NCBI GenBank assembly: GCA_012845835.1
Contig: JABAKD010000021.1
Coordinates: 12,022,795-12,086,794 of the forward strand
DNA: 64,000 bases
Direction of reading: 5' to 3'
From: Undaria pinnatifida
Lineage: Eukaryota; Sar; Phaeophyceae; Laminariales; Alariaceae
The notes under the pieces were generated by a model. That model ran no database searches. It was given only the letters and a program-made list of their open reading frames with translations, and had not been told where the DNA came from. Of this stretch, positions 52,190 through 63,715 are shown piece after piece (the first letter of the stretch is position 1; each line of letters starts with the position of its first letter). The position numbers and the translations under genes are program-made.

Positions 52190-53565
52190 GCATGGGGGCC
52201 TTTCTATAGGGCGGCCTAAATAAGGCGGTCGTTCGAGATAGGGCGGTCGAAAACAGCTTGACACGACAGAAGATGGGAAGAGGGCGGCTACCGTGCTATA
52301 CAGCAACGGACCCTGTATAAGGCGGTAGCCGCCTATTCCGGGCGCCTACGGCCCTATTCAGGGTGGCCACGGGGGCCCTATCCACAGCCCGCTTTCGCCT
52401 CCACATCAGTACATTACCTTGATTTGGTGCTGCTTTTGAGCCAGGTATAGGCAGCAGTATCACATTCATACTGCTGTTGTTTCTGCCGCGAGAACACACA
52501 CCCCTAGCACACAACGAACAGGCGGGATACGCACGACGCACTGTGCAGCAAGCGAACTGTGTTTGGTTCTAGCCCGCACCCCCGAGCGCCCTGACGGCCA
52601 CGAATGTCGCGGAAAACGCGGTGGTCTACTGCACCGACTCTGTGGTGACGGTGCTGACGCCGATCCGGACTGCGAGAACCCAATGCAGCGCGTCTGCCGT
52701 GATTGCCTTGCCGCCAAGTGATCTTCGAAGGGCAAAGGCAAGGCTGTCGAAAATGCCAGGCGGGAAAGCGCAAGGCGTCAGAGACGGGTGGTGTTGATGA
52801 TACGACGGGGCACGGGGGCGGTGTCCCCCCGGCCTACGTGGAACTGTCGTTGCACTTCATTTCTCTGGAAAACGCAGCGGAAGCGTGCGGCAACGGCGAT
52901 GTGTCCTTCAATCTGTAGAAGGCCAGGATGTCGTTCATCAAAGAGCATGCCTCTAAGCCAGCATCGCAGCCAGACATGAGGCAGTTTTGTGAGCCTCAAG
53001 AAGGCCAAGGGGGGGGGGCACAGCGGAGGACTCTAGTGCAGTACAGTAGTCACAGAACAGAAGTACAGTGCCGTATAATATGTTGGAGCTCTGTTGTAAA
53101 TGTGCACCAGCGCAAAGAGTCCTCTCCAAAAAACAGTACGGCAGTGTGTGTCTTCTCTGGGTGGAGTTCGTCTTCGACGGCCTCTGTCGCCCGCGGCTCA
53201 AATAATATAATACTTCTCAAAATGCAAAGTGTGTGTGTGCGTGCACCCGTCTGATCTGCTGTGCAGTGGTGTGTAGTTGACACCACACCTATTTTCTGGG
53301 TTCAGCGCTGGTAATGCTGCACCGCTGTACCTTCCTTCTGCGAGCACACGTATGATATCCCTCTGTCGTGACACCTTTCGGGTCAGAGGCACTCTGTGCT
53401 CTACCTCAAAAGGCTGAGTGCACTCAATAGGGCGGTTACCGCCTTATTGGGATATCACCAAAAGCCCAGTAGAGCATTCAACCGCCTTAACTCCGATAGG
53501 GCACTCTTTCAAGATAGGGCGGTCCAAATCTCGGTGCACTATACCGGCTTATATAGCCCCCCCCC
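52190..53565. mobile_element. Possible DNA transposon with GGGCGGT-rich ends
   Basis: The left block (52200-52400) and right block (53420-53560) both carry repeated ATAGGGCGGT/TAAGGCGGT words, partly in inverted sense (AATAGGGCGGTTACCGCC at right, TAAGGCGGTAGCCGCC at left). The interior includes a Cys-rich stretch. I cannot fix exact termini or a target duplication. Confidence 0.35.
52590..52735 (+). other. Possible Cys-rich coding block
   Basis: One plus frame reads CRGKRGGLLHRLCGDGADAD, then PDCENPMQRVCRDCLAAK before a stop. The CxxC-like spacing hints at a metal-binding exon or part of a transposon protein. No splice context or start was found, and chance is possible. Confidence 0.2.
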
Positions 53566-53700
53566 CCACTAAATTGGCTTTCGGCATCAACGACCTGGGT
53601 CCAACGCATGTCCGAGGTGTCTTAGGTGGACAGAGGGGCGGTGGTAAAGCCAAGTGCGCTGCTCGATAACCTGATTGTGGGCGTTGAAGTATTGAGCTAT
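53565..53700 (-). repeat. ~120-bp dispersed repeat, copy 2
   Basis: Opposite-orientation partner of 47750-47865. It ends at a C-tract inside the GGGCGGT-rich border described at 52200-53560. Confidence 0.6.
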
Positions 53701-54449
53701 CTGAGGGCCGCGTCTCCTCTTCATCAGGTTTATGGCGGAGAGATTTCTTGTTCATATTCGAAGTAGATGTTGGGGTGTCACATACCTGGTACAGCCCAGT
53801 GTCGCATTAAAGAAATGGACATCTACAAGTAGACTGCATGCTAGGGCGAGGCTTATGTCAGCACCACTAACACGAGGATCAGAACTGGACGCGGCATCTA
53901 CAGGCCCACAACATTTTGTATTACATGAGGAAAACAGGGTGAATATTTGCATGATGCGTAATGCAAAAAGGAAGTACATGCAAAAACGAAAAACACTGTG
54001 TACACCACACCACCCTAGTGCTTAAGATACTACGTACGTTCCGCCATCATGCTCGCCCGCCGGTGTATGCTGAACCACGGAACGAAGTGCGGCGGGTGAG
54101 CGTGCATATGGTAGACAAGCATCCCTTCAGAGCAATAGGGTTGTGTTGTGACGGATTGGATTTTTCCCCTCCTTGTATAAATTGCAAATGGAATTGCATG
54201 ACATAATCACCTCGCTGGTTGAAATTTGAACGCGTATTGTTGTCTCTCAGTTCGTGACTGTGAAGGTGGTCGCTCTACTAATACGGTAGGCATCGGCAGG
54301 CAGTTCTCGGCACGCCACTGCTCGTGGTGTTGCTGGATGTAGACAAGTGAAAATACCAGTTTAATTTGCAGAACCACTCCCCTGTGACTACGGTAATATA
54401 CTAGCTTTAGAAGAAAATGTTTCAACTGGGAGAATATACTATAAAAAAA

Positions 54450-54690
54450 ATAAAAACTCCAGCTGAGAGATCGAATATTTCATCGAAACTCATGTTTGCA
54501 AGCTGTGTGTGATGCTCCGATCTCGCGTATTACGGGTTGTGTGTCCTCGTTAAGGGTATAGGTCGGCGACTCCCCTTGCAACTACAGTGTAGCTATCAGG
54601 ATCAACAGGGTGATGTTAAGCAGTCTGTGCGCGGAAACTATAAAACCAGTTTCTGAGGGGAACAAAATCTGACAGCTGTGAAGGAAATGC
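54450..54690 (+). repeat. Family C repeat
   Basis: Core with CTCCAGCTGAGAGATCGAAT, CTCATGTTTGCAAGCTGTGT and CGGAAACTATAAAACCAGTT, then ACAAAATCTGACAGCTGTGA. It is followed by a G-rich tract, as for the copies at 62 kb. Confidence 0.8.
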
Positions 54691-55204
54691 ATCAGTTTAT
54701 TAAGTGAATCTTGGAAGTCGAATATCCGGTGAGGGGAGGGCGGAGGTTTTTAGGACGTGGGGGCTTGATTTTGATCAAAAAGGGGGCAGGAGGGGGGGAG
54801 GGGGGGTAGGGAACGGGTGGGGCGGGTCAATTTGTGAGTGGAAACTATATATCCTTCATGTGGCGGAGGGGGGGGGGGGATGTAGCGGGGGAGGCGGGGG
54901 GCGGGAGGGAGGGGCTTTAGGTCGGATAGATGTAGGGGTTTGCTATGCGCGTGGTGCTAGGTCTAGGCGATGGTGCGGGTGGTGGTGAAGGAGGGGGCGT
55001 TGGGGGCGGGGGTGGGTGGGAATTGCAGAAGCGGCATGGACGGCTCTAATGCGGTAGCACCATGCTGCTAGCGTCACAAGCAAGTCACTACAAAGTTTTC
55101 GTGATGTTTTGAGAAAAGTGCTGCTCTATCGAATGTTCCGTCATACCACTGTTGTGTGCAATCATCCTATCGCTGCATGGCAGTATGCTATAGACCTATA
55201 CACT

Positions 55205-55590
55205 ATCTTCATTTTTTTTCACTTTTTCTAATCGTGATCTGTTCATCACGTATATCACCAGCCATGGTGGTCCTTTCTTTCTGTCTTTTCGAACACTTCT
55301 ACTTTCCAGCTTACAGCCAAGCCATGATCACAGGTGTCGTCCCTTCTCCTCCCCCAGTTCTTCCCTTCAACTTTTATCGCGCATAGGGTTCGGCTATCCC
55401 ACACCCCGTCGATTTCTCATCGGGTGTTGCTAACTCACGCTCTCGCGCTTTCCGCAAGTTAATTTGTGCGCGAGAAAACATCCTCACAAATGTGTACCAG
55501 TATGCACTGGGGGGGATTCTCACTTACGATACTGACCGATACCAGGCCCGAGGATAACCTGATACGCCACCGGGGCCACCGTCGAGGTAA
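55205..55590 (-). mobile_element. tRNA-derived SINE, second copy
   Basis: Same head (GGTGGCGTATCAGGTTATCC) and body (TCGCGCATAGGGTTC, CTCTCGCGCTTTCCGCAAGT) as the 61.5-kb copy, with a T-rich end on plus near 55213-55230. The B box is degraded. Confidence 0.75.
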
Positions 55591-56279
55591 CACATACCTA
55601 GGCATGGTTGTTCCAAAAACAGCAGGTGAACCAAAAAGACCAAGGTCCCCAATGGTTGCCTATAGCTTAGTCTTGGTGGTACCATCGTATATTCATCCGG
55701 ACGATCTTTAATTATTTCATACCAGAATACATACACATGAAAAATAAGACAAAAGCAGGCCACAGGTACCATGTCATGTGACATTAGTGGTGTTCAACTC
55801 TTACTTCGGAAGCTATTAACCACAACTTATCAAAAACATGAACCTGAGAACAACTTCATGTACAGTTTGCTGCCATCCACGTCGTAGTTTTCTTCGAATA
55901 TTGGGCATCTGCATTTAGCATGCAAGTAGCGTATTTTGCTCCCACGCACCTACCTGCGCCACCCTCCCTCCCCCATCCCCCGCGACTAAGCCCCCTCTCT
56001 CCCTCCTCCGCCTCCCTCCGCCCCGCCAAAGATCAAAGTAACGCCAGAGCTATAAACACTACCCGACAGGTGATATAGTCTAATCCATTTACCTTTCGAG
56101 GCACCCATGGAGTAGCTCCAGTTCATTTATGTGGCCTTCGAGTTTCAATCACCACCCACCCCCCGTCCCCGCCGCCCTTACCTCCACCTGATAGCATTTA
56201 GCGTGCACTAAACTCCTATTCATTAACGCGTCTTGTCCCCGCCTCTAACCGCCGCCCTCCCCTCACCGTATAATAGGAT

Positions 56280-57075
56280 GTAAACGATGAACGGGTGTAT
56301 TCCACAGCTATTCAGATTGTGTCACCCTCACAAATGGGTTTTAAAATTTCTGGCCACAGAAGATGAACATCACCCTGTTGACCATGGTACAAGACGCACT
56401 GCTGTAATTATAAAGGAAGTCGCCGACCTCAATTTCCAATGAGGATACACACCCGGAAATACGCATAATCTTAGTATCACACGCAGCTTGCAAAGATGAG
56501 TTTCGACAGATTTTCGATCCCACAGCTGGAGTGTATTTTTTTCACATACATACCATAAACTATAGAGTACTGTTGCTGCGTGGGTAAGGTTATTCATTAC
56601 CTTAAGAGTAGAAGATAGATCACTTCGGATCAGTAGCGACCGACCTCCACCACACGTTCCATCATAGATCGACAGCAATAAAAACGCGCGCATCAGGCCT
56701 GGGCTGGACCTCCGCTGCCCTTGCCACATATACAGGGAGTACAGAGGAACCTGGGTACAAACCCGGCAGACCCAAGTAGCCCACTCCAAACGTAAACTCA
56801 CAATGCTGTAACGAGTGTTTCATCCGTACTGTATTCCACCGTCGTCTGATTTTGTCCCCCTCAATACGGGTTATGCTAGTTTGAAGCGCAAAACATAGCT
56901 GAACATCTCAGTCCTGCTGACACTAGGAATAGCCGGGGAGTCACCGAACGGTATCCTTCACGAGAGTATACACAGCCCGTAACACGCGCGATCCAAGTCT
57001 CACAACAAGCAGCTTGCAAAGCTGAGTTTGATCAAAAACCTTTTTTGGTCGATCTCACATCATGAATTATTTTTT
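56280..57075 (-). repeat. Two family C repeats
   Basis: Reverse-complement copies at about 56310-56540 (AGTCGCCGACCTCAATTTCC, GCAGCTTGCAAAGATGAG) and about 56845-57075 (diverged, TTGCAAAGCTGAGTTTGATC). Unrelated sequence lies between them. Confidence 0.7.
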
Positions 57076-57309
57076 CGTCTCCTGAATAGAGTGTCACCCC
57101 GACGTCATCGACGAATAGGCCTTTGCACACGAGAGAATATAGGTGGTGCAATAAAGAGGTCGGGTGATGGGCGAATGCCGAAATGAAATGCGCTGCCTTC
57201 GATGACCCTGTCTCTCGGTCTGCTTTGTTCTTGCGTTCGGCAAACCTGCTTTTTTGCTATGAGCAGGTTCGTTCGTTTTCAGTTTTCGCGTAAAGCGATT
57301 GGCATACTA

Positions 57310-60300
57310 GTATGTCATGCTTTTGACGCAAAGGGAATTTTCATATTCTCGTCAAAAACAGGGTATGAGTTGCTTGAGTGGTTCAAGTGTGCGAACGCAA
57401 TAAGTGGCTACAGTTTGCGAACATCCTTATCAATAGCGATTTTGTATCAGATTTGGTATGACAGGTGTATGGCTGGGTCCTATACATCGGTGGCGTGTGG
57501 TCGTATCAAATTTGCCTCTTCGAATACGAAGTGCTCTACAACTGCAGTAGTGTATATTATAATTCGTATATTTTTTTGTGGGGGGGGCGGTGGGTTGTTT
57601 GGGGGTTGCTATACGAGCTGGGCCGGGCAAGAAGCTAACATTTCTTCAGAAAAGCATATCTCTGCTGCTCCTAACTCGTTTCCCAAACCGAAAAGACTGC
57701 TGAAATCCTTGAACTCAGGGCTGCAACAGAGAGCCCTCCACAAGCCCTGTAGAGTTGGTTGTACAAACGAAGGGAAACTGACCAATCACAGCACGCTATG
57801 ATGCGGCGTGAAAGCGGCGTGAAACCGTCATTTCCGCGCGATTTTTTTTGAAAAATGCGGCGGAATTGCAAGTGGTGGTCAAAACAACTGCTCAACAACG
57901 AGTTGCAGCGCTCCTTACGTTGCTGTACCACATGCGCTGCCGCTGTAGTGTTGTATTCCGTGACTACCTGTACTTTTGTTTACCAGCGCACACATGCAGC
58001 AGTCTCCACTGCTGCTGTGCAGCACCTGTGCAGACCGCTGTTTTACAGCAGTCTCCACTGCTGCTGTGCAGCAGCAGTGCAGACCGCTGTTTTACAGCTG
58101 TCTCCACTGCTGCTGTGCAGCACCTGTGCAGACAGCTGTTTTACAGCAGTCTCCACTGCTGCTGTGCAGCACCTGTGCAGACCGCTGTTTTACAGCTGTA
58201 TTTGATCGCTGTGTGATGGTGCGTGGTGGGTCTGATGAAACGAATGAATTCTCCCAAGGTGTCGAAGTGGCGTCTGCCCGGTAGATGCAAGTACTTGCAG
58301 GTTGCGGTAGGTTCCCGTTGCTGGTTGCTCGTGTTCATACAGGGGTGTTCTTAAATACAGGGAGTGCTCGCGATAGCGTACGAGTATTGTTTGGAATGAT
58401 CCGGGCGTTTTTTGTACGAGAAATGACCAGCGCGAGCATTCGTACGCGTCATTCCGAAGTTATTCTCGTGGAGTGAAACAAGAATGTAGCCAGCCTGCTG
58501 CGCAGTAAAGTACCTATCATACTAATAAAATAGATTTTATCACCGTGTATTCCTGTTGCAGCTGAACCCAAACGTCTTGAAATGCAATGCACACGCATTG
58601 CACGCTTCTCCAAGTGCAAACATGACATTACTGGGACAGTGGAGGGCGTATTCGCCACCGAATCGATGGTGGGAATTTTGCTCACGGCAGAGGTGAATCA
58701 CAAATTCGCGGTGCCCCGCTCAGTTTTTCGAGTTCGGACCTGAAATTTTGACACGTGATTCGTATCAATATTTCCAACACACTCAATGTTGATCACCTCG
58801 AAAAAAAAAAAATCTTCCGGACTTACGGCGGGTCAAAAGAATTCTGAAATCATGAAATCGAGGGAAAATGCTTCGAAAAAAAATATTTTTTTTTTGATCA
58901 GCATTCAGTGTTTTTGTAAGCTTGATAAGAATCACGTCTCAAATTTTCAGATCCGAACTCGAAAAATTGAGCGGGGCAGAGCGAAATCAAGCTTTTTTCA
59001 GCTTCTTGCCCGGCCCAGCTCGTATATACTCGCAAAGGGTATTTGTATACGCCAACAAATCTTATGGGGGGACCAAGAACGCAGATGTATAGCAGGTGAG
59101 GCATTCTGTTTCCTACACAAACGCCAGGGCCGGATACACCTCGACTATGTTAATTCCATGGAGGTGCGCCCTGGTCGAGCATGTACGGGCAGTACTACCG
59201 TACTGGCTGCAGTGCTGTGCTGCCTGGGGGGACTGCCAGGGGGGCAGCACTTCCATATTCACGTTTACGGACTACACCACAACACCTCATTAAACAGCGG
59301 AGAACCACTGAAAATCACGGCGTCAGAGCAGAGAAGGCGCGCAGGGCAGCAAGAGAGACCAAGGAGGAAGACAGAGCAAAAGAGGGGAAGAAGGGAGACA
59401 TCGAGGAAGACCGTGAACACGATGGACGAAGTCACCTAAACCATTAATAGCTTGGGCTGTGTGGATGCTGACGGTGCACCCGGACAGTAGCTCTTGGTGC
59501 AATTGAGCTTCACCACCCGTGATGCTGCGGCTGCTACTCCTGCGAATGATATGGATGTTGTGCCGGCTCTCAATCGAGAAGGGAGTCGAAACCGGCTGAA
59601 GAAGTCATAGCGGAGGGAAACGCAACAAGTCTCACGTCGTTTTGGTCTTGTATGTTTTTCTTGACCATACGTCATTTGAAACATGGTTCAAAAACGACGT
59701 ACCTGTTCGCTCTAGTGAAAACAGAACTCTTCACATCGTGCCCCCGGGAAGGCGCCTCCAGGAGGCCCACCGAGGGGGCAGGAGGCGTGGCTTCGCTGCG
59801 ACCACAAGTGCTCTAGGCGGGTTCAGTCTACTGGCAGATGTCGCAGAAATGGACAAATAATGGCTGCGGTTACCAGGGTTCAGCTCTGCTTTGTAGAATA
59901 TTAACGATAAGATGGAAGCTATTATTTCGAAGAGCCCAGTGAGTCAGAACCAAGCAAAAAAATGGCCCTCAAATCGAAAGGACAAATGTGGTAGCCATGG
60001 TGTATCATGCGCTGCGGGCATACTTGCCCTCTTTGGAGTTCGTCGAAAAATGTTGAGCGGTGCGAAGGGCGCTTCGGGCAGTCTGTAGGACGCCTGCCGT
60101 ACGCGCTTCGCGCATTGCGACGCCAGTTTGGCTCACCATCGGATACTTACCCGACTGCTGCGGGAATGAAAGCGCCCACAACTACTACTAGTAGTGCAAT
60201 GGCCTGATGAAGGACCAATTCGGAAAAATATGAATTTCCTCGCCCGCTAGGCAAGCTGCATACACTCAATAATATCTCACCCAGAATGACCAGATAGCTG

Positions 60301-60750
60301 TGCCGACGTCACGTACGTGTGTCCTCGATTGCTTGTGCCACTGTCATTGATTTTTTCTCCGCCTTGGTGTCTGCCGCCGCCGGGTGGGCCCTCGTAATCT
60401 CGAGGACAACAGGCTGCCGGCGCGTAGGCGTGATTTGCTACGGAGTGTCAAATGGATGGGACCCTAGGTCGTATGCGCGCGTGCGGGCACACTTGGGGTG
60501 AAGTGGTTTTGAGAAGAATCGCTGCAGAAATTATCTGAAAGTTGCAACTACGCCGAGAGGCGTTACAGGTATACGCACGTCGGCTACGTCAGCCCAAAAC
60601 TTTCATGTCATCAAAGAGCATCGGTAGGAACTTTTCTCACCCGAAAAAGGTACCAAGTAGTAGTAGTAGAAAGAATATCTGTACAGTAGTAACTAGCTAC
60701 TGCTGTACAGACGTTCCTCCCCCATGGCTTGTCTTCGCGCAGCATTCTCT
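57310..60750. other. Unassigned region around the 49-bp repeat
   Basis: Apart from the 58-kb tandem repeat, a segment near 58980-59050 is the inverted relative of 57590-57645 (GAGCTGGGCCGGGCAAGAAG). The plus frame at 58786-59439 crosses it and shows no domain I know. Confidence 0.45.
58001..58197 (+). repeat. 49-bp tandem repeat, four units
   Basis: The unit starts CAGTCTCCACTGCTGCTGTG and continues with CAGCACCTGTGCAGACCGCT and GTTTTACAG. Four units have point differences only. Because 49 is one more than a multiple of three, each unit shifts the frame. Confidence 0.9.
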
Positions 60751-60751
60751 T

Positions 60752-60842
60752 TTAACCCCTTAACAGCTGGAACCCCTTGTTGGAGGCAAAATTACTTGGA
60801 TTTTTGGTAGAGGGAGGGGTTTGGGGGCTCTGAAGGGGTTAA
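60752..60842. mobile_element. 91-bp fold-back element D, copy 2
   Basis: Perfect 10-base termini, TTAACCCCTT and AAGGGGTTAA, with the shared core CAAAATTACTTGGATTT. No coding capacity. Confidence 0.75.
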
Positions 60843-61124
60843 TAGAGAGCCCAGGATGGATGGGAAAAACTTATTATGCCGGCTGGGCGGGCCACAAAAC
60901 GTTGTTTTTTTTCTCGTCCGGTGGTTTTCCTACAATTTGACATAATTACGACTTGTATTTGGTAGCAGTGTGTCCCCGAGTTTATAACGCATTTGCCGGC
61001 GTTTCAATTTTCGAAAATAAATGGAGGCAGTATCGTAAAATAAAAAAAAGCATGTAAACAAACAGGAAAAAACATGCCTACTACTGGCTGAACGATATAT
61101 ATTGAACAAAAAAAAAAGGAAAAC

Positions 61125-62390
61125 ACTCCAGGTGTGAGATCTAAGTTAAGTCGAAACTCATCTTCCCAAGCTGTGTGTGACACTCCGATCGCGGGTTTCA
61201 CTGGGTGTGTGTCCTTGTTAATGGTATAGGTCGGCGACTTCCATTGGAACTACAGTGTAGCTTGTACCAGGAGTCAAAAGGGTTATTATGTTGGTCAGTC
61301 CGTGCGCGATACTATGAACCCCGTTCATTCTTGATAAAAGTATAGACTATATTATAACAAATGAAAATACACTCCAGCTGTGAGATCGAAGATTTCGTCG
61401 AAACTCATCTTTGCAAGCTGTGTGTGATACTCCGATCGCGTGCATTACGAGTTGTTTGTCCTTATGAAGGATATAGGTCGGCGACTCCCCTTACCACATT
61501 TTTTTTTTTTTTTTTTTTCAGCACACTTTCACTTTCCAGCTTCTTGGCAAGCCGTGTTCACAGGTGCCATCCCTTCTCCTCCCCGGTTCTCTCCTCCCCG
61601 GTCCTTGCCTTCAATTTTTTTATCGCGCATAGGGTTCAGCAATCCCACTGCTCGTCGATTGTTCATCGAATGTTGCTATCTCACGCTCTTGCGCTTTCCG
61701 CAAGTCAATTTGTGCACAAGAAAAAGTCCCAACGAATTTATACGAGTATGCACTCGGCGGGGCTCGAACTCACGAAACTGAACTATACCAGGCTCGAGGA
61801 TAACCTGATACGCCACCGGGGCGACCGGTTGTCGACAGCAGTGTGACTATCAGGGTATATTATAGAAAAGGAAAATACACTCCAGCTGTGGGATCGAAGA
61901 TTTCGTCGAAACTCATCTTTGCAAGCTGTGTGTGATACTCCGATCGCGCGCATTACGAGTTGTGTGTCCTCATTAAGGATACAGGTCGTCGACTCCCCTT
62001 ACATATATATATATAGATATACATAGCTATCAGGGTTAACAGGATGATTTTAGTCAGTCTGTGCGCGGAAACTATAAAAAAAACCGTTTCTGAGGGGGAC
62101 AAAATCTGACAGCTAGCTGTGGACGGATACAATCTAGGATATTATAAAAATAAAAATACACTCCAGCTGTGAGATCGAAGATTTCGTCGAAACTCATCTT
62201 TGCAAGCTGTGTGTGATACTCCGATCGCGCGCATTACGAGTTGTGTGTCCTCATTAAGGATATAGGTCGGCGACTCCCCTTACAGCTACAGTGTAGCTGT
62301 CAGGGTCAACAGGATGATTTTAGTCAGTCTGTGCGCGGAAACTATAAAACCCGTTTCTGAGGGGGACAAAATCTGACAGCTGTGAAGGCA
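61125..62390 (+). repeat. Cluster of four family C repeats
   Basis: Copies start near 61130, 61370, 61880 and 62155, each with CTCCAGCTGTGAGATCG, CGAAACTCATCTT, TGTGTGATACTCCGATCG and GGCGACTCCCCTTAC. The second is split by a SINE at 61498-61829. The last two are nearly identical, which implies recent spread or conversion. Confidence 0.85.
61498..61829 (-). mobile_element. tRNA-derived SINE, complete copy
   Basis: On the minus strand the head holds an A-box-like TGGCGTATCAGG and a B-box-like AGTTCGAGCCC with tRNA-like spacing. A ~250-bp body follows and a ~20-base A-tail (T-run at 61500-61519 on plus). It interrupts a family C repeat between CCCCTTAC and GTGTGACTATCAGGG, so it inserted later. 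Confidence 0.8.
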
Positions 62391-63115
62391 AAGGGGGGGC
62401 CTGGTTTTGATCAAAAGCGAGCGGGTTTGGAGGGGGGCGGGGGGGGGGGGGGGGGGGGGGGAAAGGGGCAATTTGTGCATGTAAGCTATAAATCCTTTCG
62501 AGGGGATAAATCTGACGGTTTTGGCACCAGTATATTATTGGGGGCAGGGGGGGGGGGGGGGGGGGGGTTGGCGCGGGGGGGGGGGGGGGGGGGGGGGGCA
62601 GCTCGATATGTGCCTGGAAACTATACATTTTTTCGAGGGGATAAATGTGACATTTTTGGAAATAATACATCAGTTTATCGTGTATATTCTGGGGTAAGTC
62701 GTACAATCAGTGAGTAAAGAGAAGGTGGAGTGTTCGAGGGGGTGGGGTTGGGATGGGTTGGGGGGGGGAGGGTGGGGGGTGGGGGCGGGGGCGGGGGGCG
62801 GGGGGGGGGGGAAAAGGGGTTTAGGTGAGGGGTTTGTTATACATGTGGTGCTAGGTCTAGGCGAAGGTGCGGGTGATGGGGAAGAAAGGGGCGTTCGAGG
62901 CGGGGGGGGGGGGGACACAGCGGCATGGATGGCTTTCGAAAGATAATGAGGTGATATCCTGTGTGTGAAGTGTTTATAATGTGGCGGATTTCGATATTTG
63001 GTGGGGCGTTTGAGTAAGGGAGAGCAAGAGGGGGGGGGGGGGGGGGGAGATTTTTTAGGAGGTTTAGGTCACAAATAATATTCAAATACACTTCGGCTGT
63101 GAGATCAAAGATATG
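62150..63115. repeat. Right arm of the ~0.95-kb inverted repeat
   Basis: Mirror of 42225-43165, about 19 kb away. It contains family C, then several G-tracts, TATATTATTGGGGGC, AGCTCGATATGTGCCTGG and GAGGTTTAGGTCACAAATAA. The right-hand part is repeated further as tandem units. Confidence 0.85.
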
Positions 63116-63715
63116 TATCAGCTTGTTATACGCGTGGTGCTAGGTCTAGGCGATCGTGCAGGTGGTCGGGAAAGAGGGGGCGTTCGAGGGGGGGGGGGGG
63201 GGGGGGAACACAGCGGCATGGATGGCTCTCGAAAGATAATGAGGTGATATCCTGTGCGTGAAGTGTTTGTTAAAGTGGCGGATTTTGATATTTGGTGGGG
63301 CGTTTGAGTAAGGGAGAGCAAGAGGGGGGGGGGGGGATTTTTAGGAGGTTTAGGTCACAAATAATATTCAAATACACTTCGGCTGTGAGATCAAAGATAT
63401 GTAGCAGCTTGTTATACGCGTGGTGCTAGGTCTAGGCGATCGTGTAGGTGGTCGGAAAAGAGGGGGCGTTGGAGGGGGGGGGGGGGGGGGGGAAGTAATT
63501 GAAACCTTCGTCATGGATGGTCAGAAAGATAATGACGTGGTATCAACTGCGTATAGGTGTTTATTACTCAGGCCGATTTTGATTGTGAGTGGGGCGTTTG
63601 GACAGACTAGGCGGAAGGGGGGGGGGGGGATCGGGGGACGGAGGGGCGGGGGGGGGGAAGGGTTGGGGTTTGTTATGAAAAAGAGGTCAGTGGAGGGGGA
63701 GGGGAGGGGGGGGGG
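62830..63715 (+). repeat. Three tandem ~290-bp units with G-tracts
   Basis: GTGGTGCTAGGTCTAGGCGA recurs near 62845, 63136 and 63421. Each unit then has a G-tract, GGCATGGATGGCT (altered in the third), AAAGATAATGAGGTGATATC and GGGGCGTTTGAGTAAGGGAG. The third is the most diverged. Related single copies start near 44783 and 54950. Confidence 0.8.

Noticed and set aside
58786-59439. 217-codon plus-strand open frame
   Set aside because: Starts in an A-run, crosses a dispersed repeat and shows no domain or splice pattern.
61750-61829. A functional tRNA gene
   Set aside because: A- and B-box-like words are present but the acceptor stem does not close, and the unit continues into a repeated body with an A-tail, as in a SINE.
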